35,189 nt of DNA from assembly GCA_964540025.1 (NCBI GenBank), contig CAZIKQ010000015.1, forward strand, positions 1 through 35,189, given 5' to 3'. Origin of the DNA: RGIG250 sp964540025 (GTDB lineage Bacteria > Bacillota > Negativicutes > Selenomonadales > Selenomonadaceae). Positions 15,638-23,355 of the stretch are shown in pieces. The position numbers and the translations under genes were made by a program. The notes under the pieces were generated by a model. That model was given only the letters and a program-made list of their open reading frames with translations, ran no database searches and had not been told where the DNA came from. The first letter of the stretch is position 1; each line of letters starts with the position of its first letter.

Positions 15638-16999
15638 TTATTTTCGGGGAAGAATTGCCTCGATGGACTCAGCCGCCAGCTTAACAGCTTCGTCCAGCTC
15701 CAGCTGGGTGATATTCAGAGCCGGGTTAAAATAGATAATGTCCCCCAGGGGTCGCAGGACGATGCCCCGTTTCAGGCCGTACTTGTAAATCTCATACCCC
15801 AGGCGCTTTTTACTGTCAAAGGGCGTCTTGTTTCCCTTGTCAGCCACCAGCTCGATGGCGTGGATCAGTCCGATGTGGCGAATCTCCCCCACGTTTGGAT
15901 GGTCTCCCAGGACGTCATTCAGCCGGTTTGTGAGCCATTTGGAATTTACCGTCATATTGGTAAAGATTGGCTGGGTGCGGAATATATGCTGTACCGCCAG
16001 CGCGGCGGCGCAGCCCAGGGGATTCCCGGCGTAGGTATGGCTGTGCATGAACGCCTTATGCTCGTTGTAATCAGCGTAGAAGGCGTCGTATATCTTGTCG
16101 GTAGTTATCATGACGGACATGGGCAGGTAGCCGCCGGTGAGACCTTTTGATATGCACATGATATCCGGGGTGATTCCCGCCTTGCCGCAGGCAAACATCT
16201 CGCCGGTCCGGCCAAAGCCGGTGGCTATTTCATCCGCGATGAGGAGCACCTCGTATTCATCGCAGAGCTTACGAAGCTTTTGCAAATACTTGATCGGATA
16301 GATACGCATACCGGCGCTACCCTGAAGCAGGGGCTCCACGATCATTGCCGCCGTCTCGTGAGCGTGCCCGGCAAAGGCTTTTTCTGCCTGCTCAAAGCAG
16401 GGGCAGTCGCAGGTATCCCGGTTGCAGCCATAGGGGCAGCGATAGCAGTCCGGGGCCTCCACATGGATATTTTCCATCATCATGGGCTTATAAATCTTGG
16501 CGAAAAGATCCATACTGCCTACGGACAGAGCCCCGATAGTCTCGCCGTGATAGCCCTCGGTCAGGCACATAAAGCGCTTTTTTCCGCCGCGGCCGGTCTG
16601 ATACATATACTGGAACGCAATCTTCAGGGCGCACTCCACCGCGGAAGATCCATTATCGTTGTAATGGAACTTGGTCAGTCCCGGCGGAACTATTTTCAGC
16701 AGCTCCTCAGTGAGCTTAATGGCCGGTTCATGAGAAAAATTGGCAAAAATAACGTGCTCCAGCTTATCGATCTGCTTTTTCACAAAATCGTTGATGACCG
16801 GGTTGCAGTGTCCCAGGAGATTGCACCACCAGGAGCCGACGATGTCCAGATATTTATTGCCGTGAACGTCGTAGAGCCACACGCCCTTTGCCCGGTCAAT
16901 GACCATCGGCGGCAGCTCCTCGTAATCCTTCATCTGGGAGCAGGGGTGCCAGATATGCTCCAGGTCCCGCTTTTCCCAGCTCTCATCAGCTTTCATCAT
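15638..16999 (-). CDS. bioA: adenosylmethionine-8-amino-7-oxononanoate aminotransferase
   Basis: Converts 8-amino-7-oxononanoate (KAPA) to 7,8-diaminononanoate in biotin synthesis, using S-adenosylmethionine (or lysine in some relatives) as amino donor, with PLP. The 453 residues have the class III aminotransferase layout: HPCSQMKDYE near the N-terminus, GSWWCNLLGH, YNDNGSSAVECALK, GYHGETIGALSV, ADEIATGFGRTGE (Asp256), and the PLP lysine in CISKGLTGGYLP (Lys285). An insert with six cysteines (185, 188, 192, 197, 199, 201) follows EAPD and is typical of Firmicutes BioA. The start ATG has a GGGAGA site. It follows bioD by 47 bases in the same operon, under the BirA operator. Confidence 0.95.
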   Translation of the reverse strand: MMKADESWEKRDLEHIWHPCSQMKDYEELPPMVIDRAKGVWLYDVHGNKYLDIVGSWWCNLLGHCNPVINDFVKKQIDKLEHVIFANFSHEPAIKLTEELLKIVPPGLTKFHYNDNGSSAVECALKIAFQYMYQTGRGGKKRFMCLTEGYHGETIGALSVGSMDLFAKIYKPMMMENIHVEAPDCYRCPYGCNRDTCDCPCFEQAEKAFAGHAHETAAMIVEPLLQGSAGMRIYPIKYLQKLRKLCDEYEVLLIADEIATGFGRTGEMFACGKAGITPDIMCISKGLTGGYLPMSVMITTDKIYDAFYADYNEHKAFMHSHTYAGNPLGCAAALAVQHIFRTQPIFTNMTVNSKWLTNRLNDVLGDHPNVGEIRHIGLIHAIELVADKGNKTPFDSKKRLGYEIYKYGLKRGIVLRPLGDIIYFNPALNITQLELDEAVKLAAESIEAILPRK

Positions 17000-17046
17000 A
17001 CCGATCTCTCCCTTTGTTACTTTCGTACTTTTATCTTTTATCAGCG

Positions 17047-17733
17047 TCAGGCATACAGGGACACCAGATATTCCGGATCGATATCCAATTCTGTGGCTCC
17101 GGGCTCAACGACGGCGATTACCTTCACCCCCGTAAGCTCTTCAATCATCCGGCGATTATCCTCCTCCATTATGTTGCCGGGGTGCCAGTTGTTCAGAACG
17201 ACTCCCCGGCAGGGAATGTGGCGAAGGTAAAGATGCTCCAGCGTCAGCACCGCGCTGTTTATAGTCCCCAGTCCCGCATCCGCCACGACGATTGCCCCTA
17301 ATTTCAGCCGGCAGACCAGATCATCGATTATCACGTGCTGCTCATCATCCCAGCGCAGGGGGCAGATGATGCCGCCGGAGCCTTCTACCGTCAGCAGGTC
17401 GTATTTTCTCAGAGCCTCCTCATAATCCCGGCGGACCTTATGAAAATTTATCGGCTGCCCATTTATTCGGGCCGCCAGATGCGGGGATACCGCTTCATAA
17501 TAGGAGTAGCTCACCAGCCGGTCCAGCCTCTCGCCGATACCGGCCACTTTGTTCACATAGAGAGCATCTCCCGGCAGAAGGGTCCCGTCTGCCGCCTTCT
17601 CCGCGCCGGAAATAGCGGCCTTGTAATACCCGGCATTTTTCCCCGCCTCCCGGAGCTTCTTCACGATCAGAGCCGTAACGTAAGTTTTGCCCACGTCAGT
17701 ACCGGTTCCGGTAATAAATATTCCCTTACCCAT
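17047..17733 (-). CDS. bioD: dethiobiotin synthase
   Basis: ATP-dependent carboxylation and ring closure of 7,8-diaminononanoate to dethiobiotin, the step after BioA. The 228 residues begin with the P-loop ITGTGTDVGKT (7-17). The substrate lysine motif GYYKAAISG, the VEGSGGIICPL loop and VVADAGLGTINSAVLTLEHL are all recognisable. AGGAGG lies about 7 bases before the ATG. It is the promoter-proximal gene of bioD-bioA; bioB, bioF and the pimeloyl genes are not in the window. Confidence 0.95.
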   Translation of the reverse strand: MGKGIFITGTGTDVGKTYVTALIVKKLREAGKNAGYYKAAISGAEKAADGTLLPGDALYVNKVAGIGERLDRLVSYSYYEAVSPHLAARINGQPINFHKVRRDYEEALRKYDLLTVEGSGGIICPLRWDDEQHVIIDDLVCRLKLGAIVVADAGLGTINSAVLTLEHLYLRHIPCRGVVLNNWHPGNIMEEDNRRMIEELTGVKVIAVVEPGATELDIDPEYLVSLYA

Positions 17734-17763
17734 AATCCGCCTCCTGAAATAATACTACCTGTA

Positions 17764-17792
17764 ATAATAAAACCGTCAACCTTTCTTGTCAA
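17764..17792 (-). promoter_or_regulatory. promoter of the bioD-bioA operon
   Basis: Minus strand: -35 TTGACA (6 of 6), 17-base spacer, -10 TATTAT (5 of 6). The -35 lies inside one half of the BirA-type operator, so repressor binding would block polymerase. Confidence 0.8.
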
Positions 17793-17818
17793 CTAAGTTT
17801 ACCGATTCAGTTGACCAA
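17786..17818. promoter_or_regulatory. BirA-type biotin operator
   Basis: Inverted repeat TTGTCAACT, 14-base spacer, AGTTGACCAA. This matches the known BirA site pattern (TTGTTAACC, spacer of about 15, GGTTAACAA) in half-site sequence and spacing, and it overlaps the -35 of the bio promoter. Confidence 0.8.
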
Positions 17819-17840
17819 TTATCAAAAAATTTTCCCCGGT

Positions 17841-17869
17841 TTGCACGCACTCAGGATTGCTGATATAAT
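17841..17869 (+). promoter_or_regulatory. promoter of the secreted-protein gene
   Basis: -35 TTGCAC, 17-base spacer, -10 TATAAT, starting about 36 bases before the ATG. A small palindrome (cggtaccg) sits just after the -10. Confidence 0.75.
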
Positions 17870-17911
17870 GTAGCGGTACCGTATTAGTAAAGATCCATCG
17901 GAGGAATAGCA

Positions 17912-18514
17912 ATGAAATTTTTCGGTCTGAAAAAAAACTTGGCCATCGGGGCCGTTTCCGCTGCCGCTGCCTTTGGCTCTTTTGCCTTGGCCGCGCCCGC
18001 TTACGCGGAGGAAGCGCCGGCCCAGGCGGCCGTAGATACTGCCAATCCCGTTAAAACCTATGAGGATATTCCTACCCTCCAGAAAGCTCTGGGGTTCCCG
18101 GTTCTCTATCTCCCCGGCGATTTGTACCGGGCTTATGACCCCGCGGTGGTTATATCAGCCATCGGCGGCCGGGTCTCTGACCTCCGCTTTGTCAATCAGA
18201 TAGACAGCAGCGAATTGATGGTCCGCACTGCCCTCCGCTACGACAGCGGCCTTGACGACATCAGCGGTTTCGTCGGCTACGAGTGGGCCACTACTCAGCT
18301 CCTCAGTTCCGATCTGGTCACGGTGGACATCTGCTCCACCGACCATGGCAGCTACGCGGCCCGCTGGGTCCGGGGCAACTTCGCCTTTGCCATTGCCATG
18401 AGCAATACCACCTCGGAGGATTTTGGCCGGGTGCTCAAGAGCTTCTTCGTCACCTCCGCCAAATTTGCCTACCGCTTCGGCCGAATCAAATCGGCCCAGC
18501 GCCAGCCCCAATAA
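17912..18514 (+). CDS. secreted protein of unknown function (possibly DUF4367-like)
   Basis: 200 residues with a clear Sec signal peptide (KKNLAIGAVSAAAAFGSFALA, cleavage after AYA at about 32), so exported to the periplasm. The mature part begins with NPVKTYEDIPTLQKALGFPVLYLP, a pattern that recalls DUF4367-type domains, and continues with beta-rich sequence, MVRTALRYDSGLDDISGFVG and AARWVRGNFAFAIAMS. There are no catalytic motifs and the mature protein has one Cys. The ribosome binding site GGAGGA is good. It is followed in the same direction by the NifX-like and thioredoxin reductase genes. Function not recognised; the DUF suggestion is tentative. Confidence 0.85.
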   Translation: MKFFGLKKNLAIGAVSAAAAFGSFALAAPAYAEEAPAQAAVDTANPVKTYEDIPTLQKALGFPVLYLPGDLYRAYDPAVVISAIGGRVSDLRFVNQIDSSELMVRTALRYDSGLDDISGFVGYEWATTQLLSSDLVTVDICSTDHGSYAARWVRGNFAFAIAMSNTTSEDFGRVLKSFFVTSAKFAYRFGRIKSAQRQPQ

Positions 18515-18558
18515 AAAGCGAAAACCGTCCATAACTGTAAGCGAAAGGAGAAATCAGC

Positions 18559-18945
18559 ATGAAAATCGCGGTCACTTACGATAACGGCGAGATATTCCAG
18601 CACTTTGGCCACACGGAGCAGTTCAAGGTCTATGATGTGGCGGACGGCAAGGTAGTCTCCAGCCGGGTGGTGAGTACAAACGGCAGCGGCCACGGCGCCC
18701 TGGCCGGCGTACTCAGTGACCTTCAGGCAGACACCCTGATCTGCGGCGGCATTGGCGGCGGCGCCAAAGAAGCGCTGGCGGCGGCAGGCATCAAGCTGTA
18801 CGGCGGCGTCAGCGGCAAGGCGGACGAGGCGGTAGAGGCTCTGCTGACCGGGGGACTTAGCTTTGACCCTAACGTCCACTGCGATCACCACCACGAGGAT
18901 GAATCTCACGCCTGCGGCGACCAGGGCTGCGGCCGTCACGCCTGA
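18559..18945 (+). CDS. NifX/NifB-associated dinitrogenase iron-molybdenum cofactor family protein
   Basis: 128 residues. The fold signature is MKIAVTYDNGEIFQHFGHTEQFKVYDV, then the glycine-rich LICGGIGGGAKEALAAAGIKLYGGVSG, typical of the small NifX/MTH1175-like metallocluster-binding domain. Such proteins are common in anaerobes without nitrogenase and may carry Fe-S or other metal clusters. The last 22 residues form a His/Cys tail (HCDHHHEDESHACGDQGC) that could bind metal. AGGAG lies 8-9 bases before the ATG. It lies 44 bases after the secreted-protein gene, so the two may be co-transcribed. The exact role is unknown. Confidence 0.88.
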   Translation: MKIAVTYDNGEIFQHFGHTEQFKVYDVADGKVVSSRVVSTNGSGHGALAGVLSDLQADTLICGGIGGGAKEALAAAGIKLYGGVSGKADEAVEALLTGGLSFDPNVHCDHHHEDESHACGDQGCGRHA

Positions 18946-18986
18946 GGCAGAAATAAGAAGCAGGGAACCTGTTCACCTAGTATTCG

Positions 18987-19002
18987 ACGGCTCGGCCGTT
19001 TT
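18987..19002 (+). terminator. weak terminator-like hairpin
   Basis: acggc-tcg-gccgt followed by TTTTA. The stem is only 5 bp, in the 98-base gap before the thioredoxin reductase fusion gene. It may allow partial read-through. Confidence 0.3.
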
Positions 19003-19043
19003 AACAATTTGTCTTTTTATGAAAGCGAAAGGAGCGATGACCT

Positions 19044-20303
19044 ATGTCGATTTTGGATATGAATGCAGAAAGCTATCGGAAGTACACTCAGGCAGAAAAA
19101 CCGGTGCTGGTGGAGTTTTCCGCTCCCTGGTGCGTATACTGCCGCCGTCTGGCTCCCGCCCTGGAGGTTGTGGCCAGGGAATACCAGGATACACTGGTAT
19201 TCGGCGCCATCAACATAGATGAAGAGCCGGAGCTGGCTCAAGCCGAGAAGATCGAGCTGGTCCCCACCCTGCGAATCTATCAGGGAGGCAAGGTTCTCGG
19301 CTCCGTCGTCGCCCCGGAATCCAAAGCCCAGCTGGTATCGTTCATTGAGGAAACGATCCAGCACCGGGAGCAGGAGGAAAGCGCTCCAGAGCATATCTAT
19401 GACATGATCGTGGTGGGAGGCGGCCCCGGCGGCTACACCGCCGCCCTTTATGCCGCCAGGGCGGGCCTTGACACCACGGTGCTGGAGAAGCTGTCTGCCG
19501 GCGGCCAGATGGCCCTGACGGATCAGGTTGACAATTATCCCGGCTTTGAGGACGGCATTGAGGGCTTCTCTTTAGGGGAAAAGATGAAGCGGCAGGCCGA
19601 GCGTTTTGGCGTCGAGACAAAGCTGACGGAAGTGCTGTCTCTCCAGCTGGCGGATAAGGTGAAGAAGGTAGACACCAGTGAAGGTCTCCTGTACGCCAGG
19701 ACCGTTGTCTTTGCCACCGGCGCAAATCCCCGGGAGCTGGGGATTGACGGTGAAAAGGAGCTCACCGGCAAAGGCGTCAACTACTGCGCCGCCTGTGACG
19801 GAATGTTCTACAAGGACAAAACCGTTGTTGTCGTGGGCGGTGGTAATAGTGCCGCCGCCGATGCCCTGCTCCTCTCCCGCATCTGCCAAAAAGTGATCAT
19901 CGTCCACCGCCGGGACACCTTGCGGGCCACAAAAATCTACCATGAACCGCTGATGAAAAAAGAAAATGTAGAGTTCTGCTGGGACAGCACGGTCATAGAG
20001 CTGCTTCACGGCGAGAAGGTCACCGGCGTCCGGCTGCGGAATGTGAAAACTGGAGAGGAACGCACCCTCGACTGCGACGGGGTATTCATCAGTATCGGCC
20101 GGAAGCCTTCCACCGAATTGGTGAAGGGGCAGCTTGAAATTGACCCGGCAGGCTATGTGGTTGCCGATGAGAGTACCCGAACCAATATTCCCGGCGTGTT
20201 CGCCGTGGGCGACGTCCGCACGAAAGCCCTGCGTCAGATAGTCACTGCCGTTGCCGATGGCGCTGTGGCTGTTCACTATGCGGAGGAATACCTGATAGGT
20301 TAA
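19044..20303 (+). CDS. thioredoxin-thioredoxin reductase fusion protein
   Basis: A single 419-residue chain joins a thioredoxin domain (1-105) to a low-molecular-weight thioredoxin reductase (about 118-419). The thioredoxin part has FSAPWCVYCRRLAP (Cys30/Cys33; VY instead of the usual GP) and the cis-proline motif VPTLRIY (Pro74). The linker is Glu/Gln-rich (TIQHREQEESAPEH). The reductase has the FAD motif GGGPGG (125-130), redox cysteines CAACDG (248-251), NADPH motif GGGNSA (265-270) and the C-terminal GVFAVGDVR flavin motif. Electrons would pass from NADPH through FAD to the attached thioredoxin. The order is the reverse of the mycobacterial reductase-thioredoxin fusion. AAGGAG precedes the ATG. 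Confidence 0.94.
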   Translation: MSILDMNAESYRKYTQAEKPVLVEFSAPWCVYCRRLAPALEVVAREYQDTLVFGAINIDEEPELAQAEKIELVPTLRIYQGGKVLGSVVAPESKAQLVSFIEETIQHREQEESAPEHIYDMIVVGGGPGGYTAALYAARAGLDTTVLEKLSAGGQMALTDQVDNYPGFEDGIEGFSLGEKMKRQAERFGVETKLTEVLSLQLADKVKKVDTSEGLLYARTVVFATGANPRELGIDGEKELTGKGVNYCAACDGMFYKDKTVVVVGGGNSAAADALLLSRICQKVIIVHRRDTLRATKIYHEPLMKKENVEFCWDSTVIELLHGEKVTGVRLRNVKTGEERTLDCDGVFISIGRKPSTELVKGQLEIDPAGYVVADESTRTNIPGVFAVGDVRTKALRQIVTAVADGAVAVHYAEEYLIG

Positions 20304-20318
20304 TGGAATATAAAATAA

Positions 20319-20355
20319 GGCTCTTTCAGGATGACGGATGCAGCCTGAAAGAGCC
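20319..20355 (+). other. hairpin after the thioredoxin reductase gene
   Basis: A 12-bp perfect stem (ggctctttcagg with its complement) and a 13-base loop, without a T run. It is probably an mRNA 3'-end stabiliser or part of a two-hairpin terminator with 20371-20416. Confidence 0.5.
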
Positions 20356-20370
20356 CTGTAATCTATGACA

Positions 20371-20416
20371 AACAATGCCCTGCCGTGACGGTTCTCCGCC
20401 ACGGCAGGGCATTGTT
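20371..20416. terminator. bidirectional terminator between the convergent reductase and alaS genes
   Basis: A 17-bp perfect stem (aacaatgccctgccgtg with its complement) and a 12-base loop. It lies between genes that converge and 21 bases from the alaS stop codon. Confidence 0.75.
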
Positions 20417-20436
20417 ATTTCCCTATTTTATTACGA

Positions 20437-23064
20437 TTACAGTCCCAGCGTCCCCCTGACGATCTCGCCAGCCTTCTCAAAGGCTTCCTTCAATTTCTTC
20501 GGGTTCTTCCCGCCAGCCTGGGCCATATCGGGACGGCCGCCGCCGTTACCGCCAACTACCTGCGCCGCCTCCTTCACCAGCTTACCGGCATGGATGCCTC
20601 TTTTAATTGCCTCTTTGGAGACCTTGGCAACGAAGGTAACCTTGTTTTCCTCTACGTTCGCCAAAAGGACAATACCATTGGTCATCTGCTCCAGCACCAT
20701 ATCGGCCATATGGCGGATATGGTCTATAGACTCGGCGTTGACCCTGCCCATGGCCAGAGCAATATCGCCGTATTTCTTCATGCCCATAACCAGATTCTGA
20801 GCGTCCAGCTTCTCCCGGGCCGCATTGAAAGCCGCAATCTTCTGAGCCATTTCCTTGTGTTCAGCCACCAGCCCTTTCAGCTTGGCCACCACATCCTCAG
20901 GGCGGGTCTTGAGGATTTCAGCCGCCTCTTTGACCGCAGCCTCCTGACGGCGGGCATAGTCGAGAGCCGCCTGACCGGTTATGGCCTCGATACGGCGGAC
21001 GCCGGCGGCCACGCCGGATTCGCTGACGATCTTGAAAAGACCGATCTGGCCGATATTCTTCACATGGCAACCGCCGCAAAGCTCCATGGAGAAGCCGGGA
21101 ACCGTAACGACCCGGACAACGTCTCCGTACTTCTCACCAAAGAGAGCCATGGCTCCCTTCTCCCGGGCGGCTGCCTGGGCCATCTCCTCCACTTCCACGT
21201 CAATTCCCCTGAGGATCTCCTCATTTACCAGCTCCTCAACATCGGTCAGCTGCTGAGGGGTAACCGGCTCAAAGTTGGAGAAGTCAAAGCGCAGGCGCTC
21301 CGGGGTTACAAGGGAGCCTGCCTGATTGACCTGATCGCCAACCACCTTCTTCAAAGCTGCCTGAAGGAGATGGGTCGCCGTATGATTCCGGGCGGAAGCC
21401 AGCTTCAACTGACCGTTAATTTCGATTTTTACCTTATCGCCCACTTTGGTCTGCCCTTCAGCCACGTAAGCGATATGATAAACGGTGCCATCCGGCAGCT
21501 TCCTGGCATTGGCAATCTCCAGGCGGCCAAATTCGCTCTTCATTAGGCCCGCGTCGCCTACCTGCCCGCCCCCTTCCGCATAGAAGGGAGTAACGTCGAG
21601 GATAACGCCGGCTTCCTCCCCGTCGGAGAGCTCGTCCACCAGCCCGCCGTCCTTCCAGATAGCGACTACCTTTGCCTCAGTGGCGCTCTCATCCCGCCGG
21701 AGATTGGAAATATCGATGCCGGTAAGGTCAGGAACAGCCACCCGCTGATTCTCCTGACGGGCCTCCCGGGCCCGGGTCCGCTGGGTTTCCATCGCCTCGT
21801 CAAAGCCCTTCTTGTCCAGGGTCAACCCATTGTCCGCAAGGATTTCCGCCGTCAGCTCCCAGGGAAAGCCAAAGGTATCATAAAGCTTGAAGCCCAGCTC
21901 CCCGTCAAGTGCCTGCTTGCCGGAGGCTTTCAGATCGGAAATGTAGCCGTCGAGGATTTCCATGCCCTGATTGAGTGTCTCGTGGAAACGCTCCTCCTCA
22001 AGGCTGATAACCTTTTTAATGTAGTCCTGACGGGCAGAGAGCGCCTCAAAACCGGCGGCGCCCTCATAAATTTTGATAACCGCCTCAACCGCTCCGGCCA
22101 GGAAGCTGCCGGTGATCCCCAGCATACGGCCATGGCGGACAGCCCGGCGGAGGATGCGGCGCAGGACGTAGCCCCGGCCCTCGTTGGAGGGCAGGATACC
22201 GTCCATAATCATGACGCTCATGCTGCGGGCATGATCAGCAATAACCTTCAGGGAAATATCGTCCTGGGGATTTGCCCCGTACTCCTTGCCGCAGACCCCG
22301 GCGGTGTATTCAATGATGGGGAATAGGAGATCAGTCTCAAAATTGGAGGGCTTCCCCTGAAGGACGGAGGCCAGCCGCTCAAGACCTGCTCCCGTGTCGA
22401 TGTTCTTCTTGGCCAGCGGCAGGTATTCCCCGTCCTCAGTGCGGTCGAACTGGGTAAAGACCAGGTTCCAGATCTCCAGATAGCGGTCGCAGTCGCAGCC
22501 CACGCCGCAGGTGGGCTGTCCGCAACCCCGGTCGGCCCCCAGGTCAATGTAAATCTCCGAGTCCGGGCCGCAGGGACCGGGCCCGATCTCCCAGAAATTA
22601 TCCTCCAGCTTGACGATATGATCCGGGAGGAAGCCGGGCTGCCGCTTCCAGATTTCTACCGCCTCATCATCCTTCGGATAGACGGTAACATAAAGCTTAT
22701 CCTTGGGCATTTCCAGTACCTCAGTCAGGAACTCCCAGGCCCAGGGAATAGCCTCCGCCTTGAAGTAATCACCGAAGGAGAAATTGCCCAGCATTTCAAA
22801 GAAGGTCTGATGGCGGGCAGTACGGCCCACATTTTCAATATCGCCGGTGCGGACGCAGCGCTGGCTGGTAGTGATCCGGGCGCGAGGCGGCTTCATCTTG
22901 CCGGTAAAAAACGGCTTAAAGGGAGCCATACCGGCGCCGATCATCAGCAGGGTCGGATCATTTTCCGGAATCAGCGAAGCGCTGTCCAGGCGAAGGTGAC
23001 CCTTCTTTTCAGCAAAAAAATTCAAATAAGCTTCCCGAAGCTCATTGCCAGATAAGTTCTTCAA
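20437..23064 (-). CDS. alaS: alanyl-tRNA synthetase
   Basis: Charges tRNA-Ala and edits mischarged Ser/Gly. I start it at TTG (23062-23064), reading LKNLSGNELREAYLNFF; nearly all AlaRS begin in this way, and GGGGGT lies 7 bases upstream. The frame is open for 30 more codons with an ATG at 23154, but that part shows no AlaRS similarity. From the TTG it has 875 residues. Visible: the class II core (FFAEKKGHLRLDSASLIPENDPTLL, RCVRTGDIENVG, FFEMLGNFSFGDYF), the editing domain with HTATH (561-565) and CGGCH (663-667) metal ligands, and a C-Ala tail ending RPDMAQAGGKNPKK. It stands alone between two terminators. Confidence 0.96.
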   Translation of the reverse strand: MKNLSGNELREAYLNFFAEKKGHLRLDSASLIPENDPTLLMIGAGMAPFKPFFTGKMKPPRARITTSQRCVRTGDIENVGRTARHQTFFEMLGNFSFGDYFKAEAIPWAWEFLTEVLEMPKDKLYVTVYPKDDEAVEIWKRQPGFLPDHIVKLEDNFWEIGPGPCGPDSEIYIDLGADRGCGQPTCGVGCDCDRYLEIWNLVFTQFDRTEDGEYLPLAKKNIDTGAGLERLASVLQGKPSNFETDLLFPIIEYTAGVCGKEYGANPQDDISLKVIADHARSMSVMIMDGILPSNEGRGYVLRRILRRAVRHGRMLGITGSFLAGAVEAVIKIYEGAAGFEALSARQDYIKKVISLEEERFHETLNQGMEILDGYISDLKASGKQALDGELGFKLYDTFGFPWELTAEILADNGLTLDKKGFDEAMETQRTRAREARQENQRVAVPDLTGIDISNLRRDESATEAKVVAIWKDGGLVDELSDGEEAGVILDVTPFYAEGGGQVGDAGLMKSEFGRLEIANARKLPDGTVYHIAYVAEGQTKVGDKVKIEINGQLKLASARNHTATHLLQAALKKVVGDQVNQAGSLVTPERLRFDFSNFEPVTPQQLTDVEELVNEEILRGIDVEVEEMAQAAAREKGAMALFGEKYGDVVRVVTVPGFSMELCGGCHVKNIGQIGLFKIVSESGVAAGVRRIEAITGQAALDYARRQEAAVKEAAEILKTRPEDVVAKLKGLVAEHKEMAQKIAAFNAAREKLDAQNLVMGMKKYGDIALAMGRVNAESIDHIRHMADMVLEQMTNGIVLLANVEENKVTFVAKVSKEAIKRGIHAGKLVKEAAQVVGGNGGGRPDMAQAGGKNPKKLKEAFEKAGEIVRGTLGL

Positions 23065-23185
23065 AAAATCTACCCCCAACAAAATTTGCAAATCCGATAC
23101 CGGCAAAGCTTTACCCGGGACGGATAATTGCTGACGCCTTAACCTTTGTATCATAACGGCCCTTGACCGTCGGATGCCAATCTGA

Positions 23186-23207
23186 GAAAATTTCCTGCGA
23201 AATTTTC
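23186..23207 (-). other. leader hairpin upstream of alaS
   Basis: A perfect 9-bp stem (gaaaatttc with gaaattttc) around a 4-base loop in the roughly 150-base 5' leader. No T-box consensus was found, so this is not a classical tRNA-sensing leader. Confidence 0.45.
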
Positions 23208-23219
23208 CCGAACCACTGC

Positions 23220-23249
23220 ATTATAACGCCAAAGCGCCAGAAATTGCAA
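23220..23249 (-). promoter_or_regulatory. promoter of alaS
   Basis: Minus strand: -35 TTGCAA, 18-base spacer, -10 TATAAT. The predicted start near 23213 lies upstream of both possible alaS start codons, so it does not decide between them. Confidence 0.7.
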
Positions 23250-23293
23250 TGCTATTTTCTTTCTGCTCCAAATGCGGAAAGCAAACTCCTACG

Positions 23294-23322
23294 AAAAAGA
23301 GCCCCGGCCAGCCGAGGCTCTT
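23294..23322 (-). terminator. terminator of the Dcu transporter gene
   Basis: aagagcc pairs with ggctctt, extended by cggc/gccg past one mismatch, and is followed by TTTTTCG on the minus strand; 34 bases past the stop codon. Confidence 0.7.
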
Positions 23323-23355
23323 CATAGGCTCTACCGCTCGTTTTCCTGTACCCGG

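Noticed and set aside
23065..23213. T-box leader for alaS
   Set aside because: No GGGTGG-type T-box sequence and no specifier-loop architecture could be found; only a simple hairpin.
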